From JBGOUJ01 sp041477005 (lineage in GTDB: Bacteria > Acidobacteriota > Terriglobia > Bryobacterales > JACQDG01): DNA of 12,840 nt. A model generated the notes under the pieces. It worked only from the letters and a program-made list of their open reading frames with translations, was not told where the DNA came from and made no database searches. The position numbers and the translations under genes were made by a program. Positions 12,802-12,840 of this stretch are shown piece after piece; within the stretch, counting starts at the first letter, position 1; every line of letters begins with the position of its first letter. The DNA lies in the NCBI GenBank assembly GCA_041477005.1, contig JBGOUJ010000160.1, forward strand, positions 1 through 12,840. Reading direction: 5' to 3'.

Positions 12802-12840
12802 TTGAGTTCGGTAGCACGGATGCGGCGGGACTTGAGAGTC

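Noticed and set aside
1..12840. CRISPR array, tRNA or rRNA genes
   Set aside because: No regularly spaced direct repeats and no tRNA cloverleaf or rRNA-like segments were seen on reading both strands.

Overview
The window is GC-rich chromosomal DNA from a Gram-negative-type bacterium. A Tat translocase subunit, PafA-like and beta-propeller secreted proteins, TrmFO next to a Xer recombinase, and a SirB1-type protein with a C-terminal helical tail together suggest an acidobacterium (Solibacter/Bryobacter-like). That placement is inference from gene content, not from a marker gene.

Bases 1-547 hold the 3' end of an NHL-repeat propeller protein. Bases about 690-3058 are accessory DNA with all recognisable genes on the minus strand. 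Read in that direction it looks like a short row of integron-type gene cassettes with no integrase in the window (a CALIN-like array): (i) a tiny cassette holding a 31-codon ORF, (ii) a two-gene cassette with a TIR-domain protein overlapping a pterin-4a-carbinolamine-dehydratase-like protein, and (iii) a cassette with a RelE/ParE-type toxin and a Phd/YefM-type antitoxin, plus a repetitive palindrome. Each of the three ends with its last stop codon TAA inside the heptamer GCCTAAC, which matches the R'' core of an attC site. The heptamer is followed at once by an imperfect hairpin, in two of three cases closed by a GTTRG-type core. This cassette region, and above all the TIR plus PCD-like pair, is the most unusual part of the window.

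Bases 3059-3593 contain no convincing gene. From 3594 onward the content is ordinary chromosome: a secreted Ig-like/propeller protein (+), a convergent PafA-like alkaline phosphatase (-), divergent tatA (+), a shared bidirectional terminator, an HU-family gene (-), then trmFO and xerC (+, overlapping by 32 bases). A convergent wecB follows, which lies downstream of a SirB1-like gene on the minus strand and is probably co-transcribed with it. The window ends with a possible small His-rich protein gene (+).

Functionally, the core part covers protein export (TatA), phosphate scavenging (PafA-like), nucleoid structure (HU), tRNA m5U54 formation (TrmFO), chromosome dimer resolution (XerC) and surface polysaccharide precursor supply (WecB). 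The cassette part carries what are probably stress, addiction or anti-phage genes.
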